Assembly (NCBI GenBank): GCA_016946835.1
Contig: JACVTC010000061.1
Location: forward strand, 188,001-252,000
Reading direction: 5' to 3'
Length of the DNA stretch: 64,000 nt
DNA from: Neocallimastix lanati (nom. inval.)
Lineage: Eukaryota > Neocallimastigomycota > Neocallimastigomycetes > Neocallimastigales > Neocallimastigaceae
This document shows, one piece after another, positions 42,901 through 55,264 of the stretch. The position numbers and the translations under genes are program-made. Below the pieces are notes generated by a model. The model was not told the origin of the DNA. It saw nothing but the letters and a program-made list of their open reading frames with translations, and made no database searches. Each line of letters opens with the position of its first letter. The first letter of the stretch is position 1.

Positions 42901-45154
42901 ATAATGACGATGATGGACCTCCTAATCCTGATGTCATTGAATAATTACTTTTCCAAATAGATGAACCTCCAGACCAGGAACTAGCTAAAGAATCCCACTG
43001 ACTTGATGATAAATTTTGACCTGGTAAATTTTGAGGAATATTAACACCTTTATTAGAAGGTGTTTGAGTTAATAAAGATAAATTTTCTATTAATTAAAAA
43101 TCATAAAATATTGTTTAATTTTTTTAAAAATGAAAAAAAATTATTGAACGTTATCCATATATTTTTTTGTAAATGAATATAAATAAAATTAATAATTATT
43201 TTTTATGGTTAATATTTATTTTTTTTTAAATATCGATAAATATAATTCATTTAAATAATTATTTTTTGTTAATTTGATTTAAATGTTTTACAAATAAAAT
43301 CCATATCATATTTTTGGTTTATTTTTTTAAATGAATAATAAATAAAAGCATATAGTTTTTAGTTTATTTTTTTTTAAAATTTTTATGAATAAAATTCATA
43401 TAATTTTGGTTAATTTTTTTAAATATTTTATAAAATAGACATAATAATAAGTTATATATATTAAAGTAAAAAATATTTAAAAAGTATATTTTTTATATTT
43501 ATTAAATATATATATATCATTAATAACAAATATATAAAAGTATAATTAATATTGAATTAGTATCACTTTTTATTTAATACTAAATATTGATATATTAATA
43601 TTAAACATGAATCAAACCTGCTGTATCTTCTTTGATTGATGGCACGCCACTATTTCTAAGATTCTGTGACATCATTGAACTACCATTAGTTGCAGTGTAA
43701 CCAAGTGTACCAGTTAAAGATGGTCTTCTTTGTGGACTACCAACAGCTTTCCATTGTTCATCTAATAAATCAGATAATTGCATAATATAATAGATATATA
43801 TATAATATATACTTTAATAATAATCAACTATAAATAAAAAAAAATTTTTTTTCTTTATTAAAAAGTTGTAATGGATCATAATAAATTTTATTATATATTA
43901 AATTTTGCATCTTCCAATTTCAAAAAAAAAATTAATTATAATTTCAAATTATAGTTTAATTAAATTTTGTGAGATGTGATTGGCAAATTAAACTATTTAC
44001 TAAATTGGTTTATATTCTAATTTAATAAATTAACCATAGTTTTTTTATATAATTTCATCACTTTAATTAATATTTTTTAGTGTTTAAAAATTTTAATTTT
44101 TATCAAATTTTTAAAAATTAATAATGCTAGAATTCTATTATATTATTTAGTTTATATTAGTAATATAATTTAATTATATTCTAATATGTTGACAGATTTA
44201 ATTAATTAACGATAAATGATTAATATATATTTACTTCTGGAAATTGTTTTTTTTTAATAAAACTGTTACAAATATAATACGTTTTTACTATAATATATTA
44301 CATTTTTTAATAATTATAATAACTATTATAGTTAAAATTAAATTATTACTTTATATTTATTATATTATAATTATTATTTATTATTTTTTATCATTTATTT
44401 ATTGTTTATTATTTATTTTATTAATTTATTATTTATTATTCTACTCATATTTATATTTTATTTACTATTTATTGATATAATTATTATTTTATATTGTAGT
44501 AATTATTCATTATTTATTTATTTACTTATTTATTATCAAAATAATTTATTTACTATTTATCTAACCATGATTTATTTGATTCTTTAGTTAAAATTTATTT
44601 CAACATAGAGATTCTCATTGATAAATAAATAAACTATTAATAATAAATTTATTTTAAAATAGCTTTTTTTATTTATTCAATCTATCAAAATATTATTTAC
44701 TTCTATTTTTACTAATTTTTACTATTTTTACTAAATTTTTACTGTAATTATTATACATTTAATAAAATTATTATAGTTTAAGTTTTTCATATTGCTAATT
44801 TTTTAATATCAAATAATCAATTCAATTATTTAATAATAAAATAATTATAAGCAACTTCGCTGTTTAAATTATTATTACATCCTATTAAAGAAATTTATTA
44901 TCTTAGTCATCCCGTTCTAATCTATTATATTCTTATTAATCAACTAATTCTTATTTTTAAAAAAAAAAAACTAAATAAAATTCCTTACCATCATTACCCC
45001 AAATATTCTTATTTTGACTATAAAGAATATGTGGCACAGAACCTCTTCTAAGTTGTTGTTGTGATTCACTTCCATTGAGCATATCCATCGTTTTACTTGA
45101 TGTATACTCTACCGACATTCTTCGGTATTTATTAAAGTCATTTATATCAACCAT
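39929..45154 (-). CDS. PSP1-domain protein
   Basis: Three coding exons: 45154-44989, 43761-43618 and 43086-39929; 3,468 nt, about 1,155 aa. PSP1 proteins are fungal cytoplasmic factors linked to RNA/polarity processes; the exact role is not established from sequence. The N-terminal about 700 residues are Asn/Gln/Met/Ser-rich, with short motifs RRGSVPHILYSQNKNIWGN, SPQRRPSLTGTLGY and SSIWKSNYS. The conserved region has two parts: about 720-800 (WPLYVIEFKAGRTDYFY, IGDLVIVEADRGKDLGKV) and about 935-1022 (HPKRIYRMAQPAE, LTFYFVSERRIDFRELVRDL, TRIWMCAV). They are separated by a roughly 100-residue acidic Lys/Glu/Thr insert at about 829-925. The start at 45154 is preceded, through a plausible spliced 5' leader (donor near 45735), by an in-frame stop. 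Introns are 1,227 and 531 nt. The exon 1-2 junction (TTATTAG acceptor at 43762) is less sure; translation could instead start at 43783. Confidence 0.88.
43762..44988 (-). other. Long intron 1 of the PSP1 gene
   Basis: A 1,227-nt AT-rich intron, GTAAGG donor and TTATTAG acceptor, several times longer than most introns here. It contains TTTAT-rich runs on the plus strand and nothing coding-like. Confidence 0.6.
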
Positions 45155-46965
45155 AGAGTATCTGTTTCTATTTGGTTGTTCCTGTTTAAATATTTATATA
45201 CTACAATATTATTTTTTTTAATTAAAAATATATTTTTAAGTTAATACTTCAATAATAATAATTATATATTAATTAAAAAATAAATATTTTATCTTTTTCT
45301 TCAAAAATATTATTTATATTTTTTCTTTCATCGTATATATTTTTAATCTATTATATTTTTCTTATTTAATTGAATTAAATAAACTTTGTTTATATTAATA
45401 TGTTTATATATATATTTCTATATATATTCAATAAATGGATATTAACACTTTTGTGTAAATTTTTTTATTTTTCAATTTTTTTTAATAAAAAAAATATTTA
45501 TTTTTGTTAATATGTTTGTATTTTTTTATTTGTTTTAATTTTTAAATATATTATTTATCCTTTATATATATTATATTTATATTTCGTATTTTACGTATAA
45601 CTTTTTAATATGAGATTATTCAAGATCTAATTATTTATTGATATTTAATATTGAAATGTAAAATTTCTTTTTCTATTATATTGTCATTTACGAAATTATT
45701 ATTATATTTTTCAGTTATATTTATTTTCCCTTACTTTTATATTGTTTGATTGTTCTTAAAAGGTGCTAAAAAAAAAAAAAAGAAAAGAAAATTATAAATT
45801 AAAATAAATTATATATTTATTTTTTATATCAATTTTATTCCTTATTCTTTAACTTTTTTATTATTATTATTATTTCTTTTTTCTTTTTTTTTTTTTTTCT
45901 TTTTAAATCTCTCTTATTTGAAAAAAATAATAATAATAATAAACAATTCTATTTAAATTATTTTCTAATTATTAATTAAAAATAAAAAAAAATAAAAATA
46001 AAAAGAATTAAAAATTATTATAATAATAAAATAAAAAAAAAAAGAAATAAATTTCCTTAATAAAATAAAAAATGAAAAAAATGAAAGAAAGAAAAATCAG
46101 TGAAAAATATTTAATTTTTTTAAATAATTTTTTTATATAAATATTTTAATAAAAACAATAATAGGTAATTTATATTAATTTATACATTATTATTATTTAC
46201 TATTTATTATTTATTATTTAATTTTACTATTAATTATATTATTATTTTGAAAGTATTATTATTTATTAGTGATTAATTATTAGTAGTAATATTATTAGTA
46301 TTATTAATTTAATATGGTTAATTATTTAATATTATTATTATTATATAATTATTTGTTATTATTCATTTAATTATTAACAATTAATATATAATAAATTTTT
46401 TTAATTTGAAAAAAAATTTTTTTCATCATAATTATATTATACCATATATTTTAATATATGGTTGAATTATATTAAAATTGTATTAAGTATTAAAATTTGT
46501 CATTCATTTTAAGCTTAAATAATAATGAAAAAAGTTAATTAAGCTATATTTATATTTATTTACTATTTATTTATTTATTATTTATTTATTTATTATTTAT
46601 TTATTTATTTACTATTTATTTATTTATTTATTATTTATTTATTTATTATTTATTTATTTATTTACTATTTATTTATTTACTATTTATTTATTTATTTATT
46701 TATTTTATTGTATTGAATAAACCATTTTAATTTGTATAAATTTATTTATATTGCAATATATGGGTCATTCAAATGATTAAATGAAAACCCTCTTTTTTAT
46801 TATTTTTTTAATTATTTTAATTATATATAATATCACTCAAATTTTTATATATTGTAATTTAATCTCTTTTAAATTAATAAAGAACTAAAAAGAAATTACT
46901 TTCTAAAAATTATAATTAGTTATTATTTATTATTAATATTTATTATTAATATTTATTAATAATAT

Positions 46966-47543
46966 TTATTATTTATTATTTATTATTTATTATTTATTAT
47001 TTATTATTTATTATTTATTATTTATTATTTATTATTTATTATTTATTATTTATTATTTATTATTTATTATTTATTATTTATTATTTATTATTTATTATTT
47101 ATTATTTATTATTTATTATTTATTATTTATTATTTATTATTTATTATTTATTATTTATTATTTATTATTTATTATTTATTATTTATTATTATTTATTATT
47201 TATTATTTATTATTTATTATTTATTATTTATTATTTATTATTTATTATTTATTATTTATTATTTATTATTTATTATTTATTATTTATTATTTATTATTTA
47301 TTATTTATTATTTATTATTTATTATTTATTATTTATTATTTATTATTTATTATTTATTATTTATTATTTATTATTTATTATTTATTATTTATTATTTATT
47401 ATTTATTATTTATTATTTATTATTTATTATTTATTATTTATTTATTTATTTATTTATTAGATATTATTTATTATTTATTATTTATTATTTATTATTTATT
47501 ATTTATTATTTATTATTTATTATTTATTATTTATTATTTATTA
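46966..47543. repeat. TTTATTA heptamer satellite array
   Basis: About 80 copies of a perfect 7-nt unit over nearly 580 bp, interrupted by one TTTA-expanded patch with TTAGAT at about 47440-47465. It is the longest tandem array in the window. Confidence 0.95.
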
Positions 47544-48213
47544 GTTATTATTTATTTATTTATTATTAGTTATCAGTTATTAGTTATTAATTTCAATTTA
47601 ATATTTAGTTTTAGTTATTTATTATTTATTATTCATAAATATAAATAGGATTTATACAATAATCTTAATTGATATTCCTCTATATTAAAATATAAATTTG
47701 TATTTCACTTAAAAACTATAAATTAAGCTATTAATAAATTTTTGAATGATCAATTTTAAATTTTTATTAATTTATTTTATTTATTCAAAAAAATTTATTC
47801 TTTTTAATAAACTTTTTGTTATTATTTATTCATATAATATTAGCATGTATATTTTCTATTTTTGTTCGAATATCATTAAACTATTTTAATTATATTGATT
47901 CTTTTATATTATTCATCATTATAATATGCTATAATGGAGCTAAACTATTAATTATTAATCAAATTAAAAAAAAAAAGCAGTCAAGTACAAGATACTAGTT
48001 TTTTGTTTTTTGTTTTTTAATTTGATATTAAATATTTAAACTCTTTTATAAAGTGTTATTTTTCAAATAATTATATAATCAATTATTTATATATATATAT
48101 TTATACTTTATTATATATACACAATGTAATTAATTCCTTCTTTTTTTTTTTTTTATTCTTTTTCTTTTTTATTATATTTTATAATAAATATTGATAATAA
48201 CTCCTTTTATTAT

Positions 48214-48244
<31 letters not shown>

Positions 48245-49323
48245 TTCTTTTTTATTATTTTTAAAATTATTTTTAATTATTTTTTGTTTTAAAATAAACT
48301 TTTTATCTATATTTAAATATGATCATTTTAAATTGTTTAAAAATATTATATATTTATATTTTTTTCACCTCAAAATATATTATTTTATTATTATATCACT
48401 TTTATAATAAAAGTATTATAATTAGCAAACAAACAAAAACAATAATAAAGAAAAGTATCATAATACTTTTAGCATTTACTTTTATATAACCAAATAACTA
48501 TTTTAAAATTATATTTCAATTTCTCTGACTGAAAATAAATAAAAGTAATTATCAATAGATATTCTGTAATTGATAATATTTATTATAAATATTGTTAATC
48601 ATTGGTGATTTTCTTTATATAATATAATTTTATTCATAATAAAATAATAATGGATGAACTATTTAATTATTATTTTTATTATTATTATTATTTATTATCA
48701 TTATTAATTATAATAATAATTTTTGTTATTTTTAATTATTAATATTACTATTAATTGATCTACTTTTTATTATAATTATTATTTTATTATTAATTATAAT
48801 AATTATTGTTGATTCTTATAAAAACAAGTATCAAAATGGTATTATTTATTATTTATTAATTTAATTATATATTCATATATTTATTTTTATATTTTATTTA
48901 TTTAAATTATTAATTTATTTATTATTTTATTGGTTGGTTGTAATATATATTAATAATATAAAGATTTATAAATTTACACTTTTAATATATAGAAAGTCTA
49001 TAAATATTTTTTTCTTTATTTCATATTTTCGTTATAATTACTATTATTTTTATTTTTATTAATATATTTGTTATTTATTTATTACTATTATTATTATGTA
49101 TAAAATAATGTAGCTATTATTTAAGTTGTATAATTTAAAGTAATATACATATACATTTAATTTTCTTTTTCTAATATATTTCAATCTCTGTATAAATTAT
49201 AATAATTCTCCATTATTTAATTTTTATTTTCAATATTATTATTAAATATTATTTTTAAATATTCTCATTTTTCTATAAACAATTTATTTGTTTCTGATGT
49301 TTTTTTTTTTTTAAAGAAATAAA

Positions 49324-49360
<37 letters not shown>

Positions 49361-51239
49361 ATAATAATAATAATAATATAATATATCGTTATACAATCAA
49401 TTATTGATAAGTTCGAATTAATTTTTTATTAGGGTTTATTCAAACTTCTTAACATTTATATTAGTTATTTATTACATGAAATTTATTGTATTTATTTAAT
49501 TAAATTCAATTTTAGTTTTCATTTTATTATTATTTTATATTAAATAACTTCACTTTTTACAATAAATTGAAAGATCATTTATATATATGTATATCTAATT
49601 TTTTTTAAATAATAATTATTATTTAAATGACTAATACATATATTGAAAATAAGAAAGAATAAATAATAAAATAAAATATAAAATTTTATATATATAAAAA
49701 TATATAATAAAAAATAATATATTATATAAATAATAATAAATAAAAAGCAGTAAAATATTTAATAAATATTTTTTATAAAGTAATCAAAAAAAATAAAAAA
49801 TAAAAACTATCATAATTATATATATAAAAATAAACTCTTCTTAAACTATAAAATTTAAATATATTTCTATATATTCTTTAATAAAAAAAAAATCAAATAA
49901 AATATATATATAATATATATTTTAGCTTTTTACTCTAATAATAAAGAATAAAAAAAAATATTTAAAGAAAAGTAATAGCTAAATTCAAAGATTATCAAAA
50001 ATTATTAAAATAATATTATGTAATTTTTTTTAAATAATATTTAAACGACTATTTAAAAATTAATATTATAATTAAGAAAAGATTAATAAATAAAAATTAA
50101 ATAAAATAAAAAGATTTAATATTTAAAATTTACAACTATATATGTAAATATTTATTTTATAATTTATATTAAAATTATAATTTATATAATATTATCAATA
50201 AAGAATTTTATTTTTTTTTTTTTTTTTTTTTTTTTTTTGTATCTGATAGGTTTTTTAATTAATTATTAATTCAATTATTTTAATTATACTTTATTAATAA
50301 TATGAATGGAAATTGCAAAACTATATAATATATAATTTTATTTAATATTATTTAAATTTTAAAAAAATTTTTTTCTTTTTTATTTTTCAAATAAATTAAT
50401 ATCTACTATAAATTGAGTCAATATGCATATGAATATTTAAGTTTTTATATAGCAATGAAAACTAATACTGCTTTAATATTTTAAATAAAAGCACATGATA
50501 CAATGTATTACTTTTATTTAAAAGTTAATTTTAATAATTGTTTTTATATTAATTATTCTTATAGAAGTAATCTATTTATTGAATATACCACAATTAACTA
50601 TTTAATTAATTGTTATTAACTCAATTGCTTTTTTTTTTTAAAAAAAAAAACGGCGTTTAATAATAATAATTAAGTATAACATCTACTACATTATATATTT
50701 TTCTTTAACTATTCATAATATATTTTATATTTAATTAGATTTTTATTAAAAATAAAAAAAAGAAAAAAAACACTTTATAGATATATGTCATATGTTCTTT
50801 TTTACATTTCCTATAACTATTATTATTTAACTATTTTAGTGAACTAGTAAACTAAATATTAAATATTCAATACATTAAATTTTTTTAAAAAAAAAAAAAA
50901 AAAAAACATTCTTAATCATTCCTAAAACCAAAAAATAATAACATGTTCTAACTTTAATTAATAACATTTTAAAATAATAGTATTTTGAATATATTACTTA
51001 TTTTCAGATATAGATATAATTTTATTAAATACTCCATAAATATTATGTTGATGGAGTATATTATAATATATTTAAATATATTTAGTAAAATAAAATTTTA
51101 CTATATTATTTCATTATTTTATTTAAAAAACTAATTTTTAATTTTGGAATAATAAAAATTTATATTATTATTTTATTACTATTCAAACAATTCAATTATA
51201 TATAAAGGATTAGAATTTTAATTAAAATGAAATACTACA

Positions 51240-51410
51240 TTTATTTATTTATTTATTATTTATTATTTATTATTTATCATTCATCATTTATTATTTATTA
51301 TTTATTATTTATTATTTATCATTCATCATTTATTATTTATTATTTATTATTTATTATTTATTATTTATTATTTATTATTTATTATTTATTTATTATCTAT
51401 TATTTGTTAT
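51240..51410. repeat. TTTATTA heptamer array with CATTCATCA variants
   Basis: About 170 bp of the same heptamer, same orientation as the 47-kb array, with two ATCATTCATCATTTATT variant units that make a higher-order repeat. Confidence 0.9.
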
Positions 51411-51902
51411 TTTTCATTTATTATCATATGTTATTAATTATTTTATTTAATATTTAGTATTTAATATTTATTATTTAATATTTAACATTTAATATTTAAT
51501 ATTTATTATTATTTATTTATCATCAAATTTTAATTTTATTAATTTATATTTCTCCAGTAATTTTTTTAACTGGTATATTATCTACACTCTTTTGTCAAAA
51601 CTCAATAAAATAAAAATTAATAGATGCTTTAATAGTAAGAACAAAATAATACAAGGCAAAACAAAGTTTCGTAGTTAAGTCTATAAAATTAGATTATTAA
51701 ATAAAGCAATTAACTATAATGACTATAGTATTTATATTTATCCTTTTATATATATAAATTCTATACTTCAAACAATCATAGGAATATTGAGATGGTAAAA
51801 AGTGTAACCAATAATAATATCAAAAAAAAAAGTTTGTTTATTATATTTTAGTAATTAATAAGAAAAAGTAATTTTATATAATTTGCTAATTAATTTTATA
51901 TT

Positions 51903-51943
51903 AAAAAAAAAAGTTTACATTAATATAATTGTAAACTTTTTTT
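51903..51943. other. Perfect hairpin
   Basis: AAAAAAAGTTTACA and TGTAAACTTTTTTT form an uninterrupted inverted repeat around a TTAATATAAT loop. It could be a transposon-end remnant, a cruciform or a chance product of AT-rich sequence. Confidence 0.45.
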
Positions 51944-52312
51944 CTTTAGGAATATTTATAAATATAAATAAATAGTAAAAGGATATAAAATATTACTATT
52001 TACTTTATATGGTTAAAAATTATCCTGTAATGTAGTTTCCTATGCTGTATATATTAATATACCGCAAGCCACATTTATTAATATACATATTAGAATAAAG
52101 ATGATATAATTATATTAAAAAAGAGTGATTTATTTTAAAATTAATATATATTAATTTTCCATAAATACTTTAATATATACATAAAAGTATATATTAAAAT
52201 ATTTAATATTACCTTAAAAAGAAATATTGGATTTAACAAATACTATTATTTCTTATATCAATATCATATTAATTATTAATTAATATATAATAGATAAATT
52301 AATAATAAATAA

Positions 52313-52915
52313 TAATAATATATAATAAATAATAATAATAAATAATTAATAATAAATAAATAATAAATAATAAATAATAAATAATAAATAATAAATAATA
52401 AATAATAAATAATAAATAATAATTAATAAATAATAAATAATAATTAATAAATAATAAATAATAAGTAATAAAGTAATAAATAATAAGTAATAAGTAATAA
52501 ATAATAAATAAGTAATAAATAATAAATAATAAATAATAAATAATAAATAATAAATAATAAATAATAAATAATAAATAAATAATAAATAATAAATAATAAA
52601 TAATAAATAATGGAATAATAAATAAATAATAAATAATAAATAATAAATAATGAATAATAAATAATAAATAATACATATAAATAATAATTAATAAAAATAA
52701 ATAATTAATTGAATAAATAATCAATAAATAATAATAAATAATAAATAATAAATAAATAATAAAAAATAAATAAGTAATAAATAATAAATAATAAATAATG
52801 AATAATAAATAATAAATAATAAATAATAAATAATAAAAATATATAATATATAATAAATAATTAGTAAATAATAAGTAATAAATAATAAATAATAAATAAG
52901 TATAAATAATAAATA
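52313..52915. repeat. AATAAAT heptamer array, inverted orientation
   Basis: About 600 bp of TAATAAA units with many AATTAATAA and AATAAGTAATAA variants. It is the reverse complement of the 47-kb array motif and more degenerate. Confidence 0.9.
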
Positions 52916-53882
52916 ATAAATTTAAGTTTAAGATTTAAACTAATACAAATTTACATGTATTTAGATGTTTAAATTGTGGCTTGCATATTAAATTTATTAC
53001 AATATGCATAAATATATTTAACATACATTAAATATGATATTTTAATAAGTTATTTAATATGTTTTTAATAAATATGATACTTATTTCATAAGTTTCCCAT
53101 ATTCTAACTAATTGTTTGAATAAAATAATTTGGTTTGTCGATGAATATGTGTATTATTTCTTTAAACCAAATTTTCTTAATTCCTAATTTCTCTAATTTT
53201 AATTATATTTAAAAGAGTTTCATAAAGCAATAAATAATTTCGTTTAAGTATAATTAATCAAATAATTTAGTTAAATTTTGAGAATTGATATAATTATTCC
53301 CTCTCAGGTTTTTTATTTTTTATATTTTTTATTTTTTTATTTTTTATATTTATTCAAAAAATAATAATTTAAAATTGAGAAAAGAAAAAAAGTAAATGGA
53401 TACATTATAAGTATATAGATTTTATATTTAAATAAATGAAAAAATTAAATATAAAATAAATAATTTATTAATTTTTATTTCAATATTTAAGGTTTATTAA
53501 TATATAATAATGGTTTTTGGTAATAACAAAGATTAAAATGTTTAATAAAATTTATCTTATTAATATTATTTGTAGCTTTTTAATAATACCATGAAATTAT
53601 TTAAACAAATAAAATAATGTATTTCATATAAAACAAGATTAATTTACAGATAATAATAATAATTATTATAATTAATATAATTCTGACTAATGTAATTATT
53701 TTCTGTAAAGTAATCATATAAAAACTAAAATGAAAATGTAAATAAAATGTAAGGAGTGATAGACTATAAAAAGAATTCCCATCCGAGAATATCCTTTTAT
53801 TGCTATGATTACACATAAAATATTATAAAAAAAAAAAAATAGAATTTTTTTTTTTTTTATTTAATTTATAATAATAATAAAA

Positions 53883-55250
53883 TTACATGATATAAATGAA
53901 AAAATAACAAATAAAAACATGAAATAAAATATTATATATCATATAATTAAGTGCATTAGAAGCAATAGCCTCTAAATTTTCCCATTCATCGATGATAACA
54001 CCACGTCCATTATTACGAGTAATAATTTCAGTATTAGTGTTATCTAACGAATCTGTATTAGTTTTTTCACTGGGAGGTGAAAATCCATACCTTATCATTT
54101 CGACGTCGACGATCTCGGCAACGGTAGATTCAACGGAATATCATTTCATCATCAATTTAAAAGATCGACAAATTAAAGGTATTACGTTTGTTAGAAACTC
54201 CGCAATTCCCACAAAATACGGAATAATCAACAAAGTTGAACTTTGTTTAAAAATATTGTCAACTAATTATCTTTGTTTCCCATCATTAACTTTAATTTTT
54301 TCATATATTGAACGTCCACCAAGAGGAGCACTCAATATAAAGTAATAAATATTATTATCATAATCCTTTTCTGAATCAAAAGAAACATCCAAGGATTTTT
54401 GTTCAATTATCATTGCAAACTTCAAAAAGAGATCATCTAGAAAAGGTTAAAGATTTATTTCTGTAATTTTCCAATTCTTTACAGGCAAAGATCCAGTGAG
54501 AAAAGCTAGGTACACTAACACCACAACAAGGGCAACATATAGGGCAATCTTCTGAGACTACTTTTCTTTTAATGGAAATACTAATGTCAAATTTAAAACC
54601 ACACCTAATTCAAGAAATCCAAAAGAATCCCAACAGATATTTAGGATGTTGAAATGTTAAGTTTTTGATTTCTGAAATAAATCCAAAATCATTCTCCTTG
54701 TAAATAATTGCTTTTTTAGCTTTTGAAGGTTTGAAGACATCTCTTTCCCAATAAAACATTTTTATTTCACTTTTTTTTTATCATTTAATTTCTTATCCAA
54801 AGTCCTTGACTCTTTAGTTCATGAGTAATGTGACATAGTAGGAATATTATTAGTGAGATGATTAATAATACATAATGAGCTTTTCCATTTTCTAAAGAAG
54901 CGTAATTGAGATATAGCACTGACAGCTGAAAGAGGAGGTATTCTCAATTCACGAGTGGTATCATAGAGACTAAAATAAGAATTGCGAGATTTAAATCCAT
55001 AACTCCAATAAAATCCTCTATTAATAATTTTTTGAGCTTTAGAACATCTACTCTTATTTGAACTAAAGAGAGGAACATAATATATATCAAGATTAAGAAT
55101 TAACGAAATTAAAATATATTTCTTCAATGGGAGAGTAATAGATTTATTAATAATAAATCGAAAGTACGAATTTAACTTGACATTTAAATTACTGTTTAAT
55201 TTGGATTGCATAGGTTTCAATGATAAAGATTCATTAAAAGGAATACCCAA
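53883..55250 (-). pseudogene. LINE RT-thumb and C-terminal zinc-knuckle part, broken
   Basis: Begins with ILGIPFNESLSLK, the typical sequence after the RT palm in LINEs, then LPLKKYILISLI, QKIINRGFYWSYGFKS and LRIPPLSAV. A TGA (near 54826), a frameshift at an A9 tract (near 54777) and another TGA (near 54624) follow. Then comes CPICCPCCGVSVPSFSHWIFAC near 54500, a Cys/His cluster as in LINE C-terminal zinc-binding (zf-RVT type) regions. The last part, to 53883, has one TAA and one TGA. RT catalytic motifs are missing. Confidence 0.8.
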
Positions 55251-55264
55251 GATAAGTATAGTTG

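Larger units (their letters stand above)
45155..53882. other. Gene-poor repeat desert, about 8.7 kb
   Basis: Dominated by TTTATTA heptamer arrays (46966-47543, 51240-51410, and inverted at 52313-52915), TTTA-type arrays near 46556-46705 and A/T tracts (49327-49358 poly(A), 50210-50238 poly(T)). Short open frames across the arrays are repeat translations (Tyr/Leu/Ile cycles), not genes. A hairpin lies at 51903-51943. A single GCAAGCCAC near 52072 is mirrored by GTGGCTTGC near 52977 on the other side of the inverted heptamer array. No gene is recognised. Confidence 0.65.

Noticed and set aside
47816-47998. Hydrophobic 60-codon plus-strand frame in the repeat desert.
   Set aside because: AT-driven Phe/Ile/Leu composition, no conserved feature, and no better start than a TTG codon.
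52299-52724. 141-codon minus-strand frame rich in Tyr/Leu/Ile, and a similar one at 51227-51457.
   Set aside because: Translation of the TTTATTA heptamer array, which is open in several frames by virtue of its period; not a protein gene.
53992-54345. 117-codon plus-strand frame.
   Set aside because: It lies antisense to the C-terminal part of the LINE, whose own frame shows continuity with the zinc-knuckle region.
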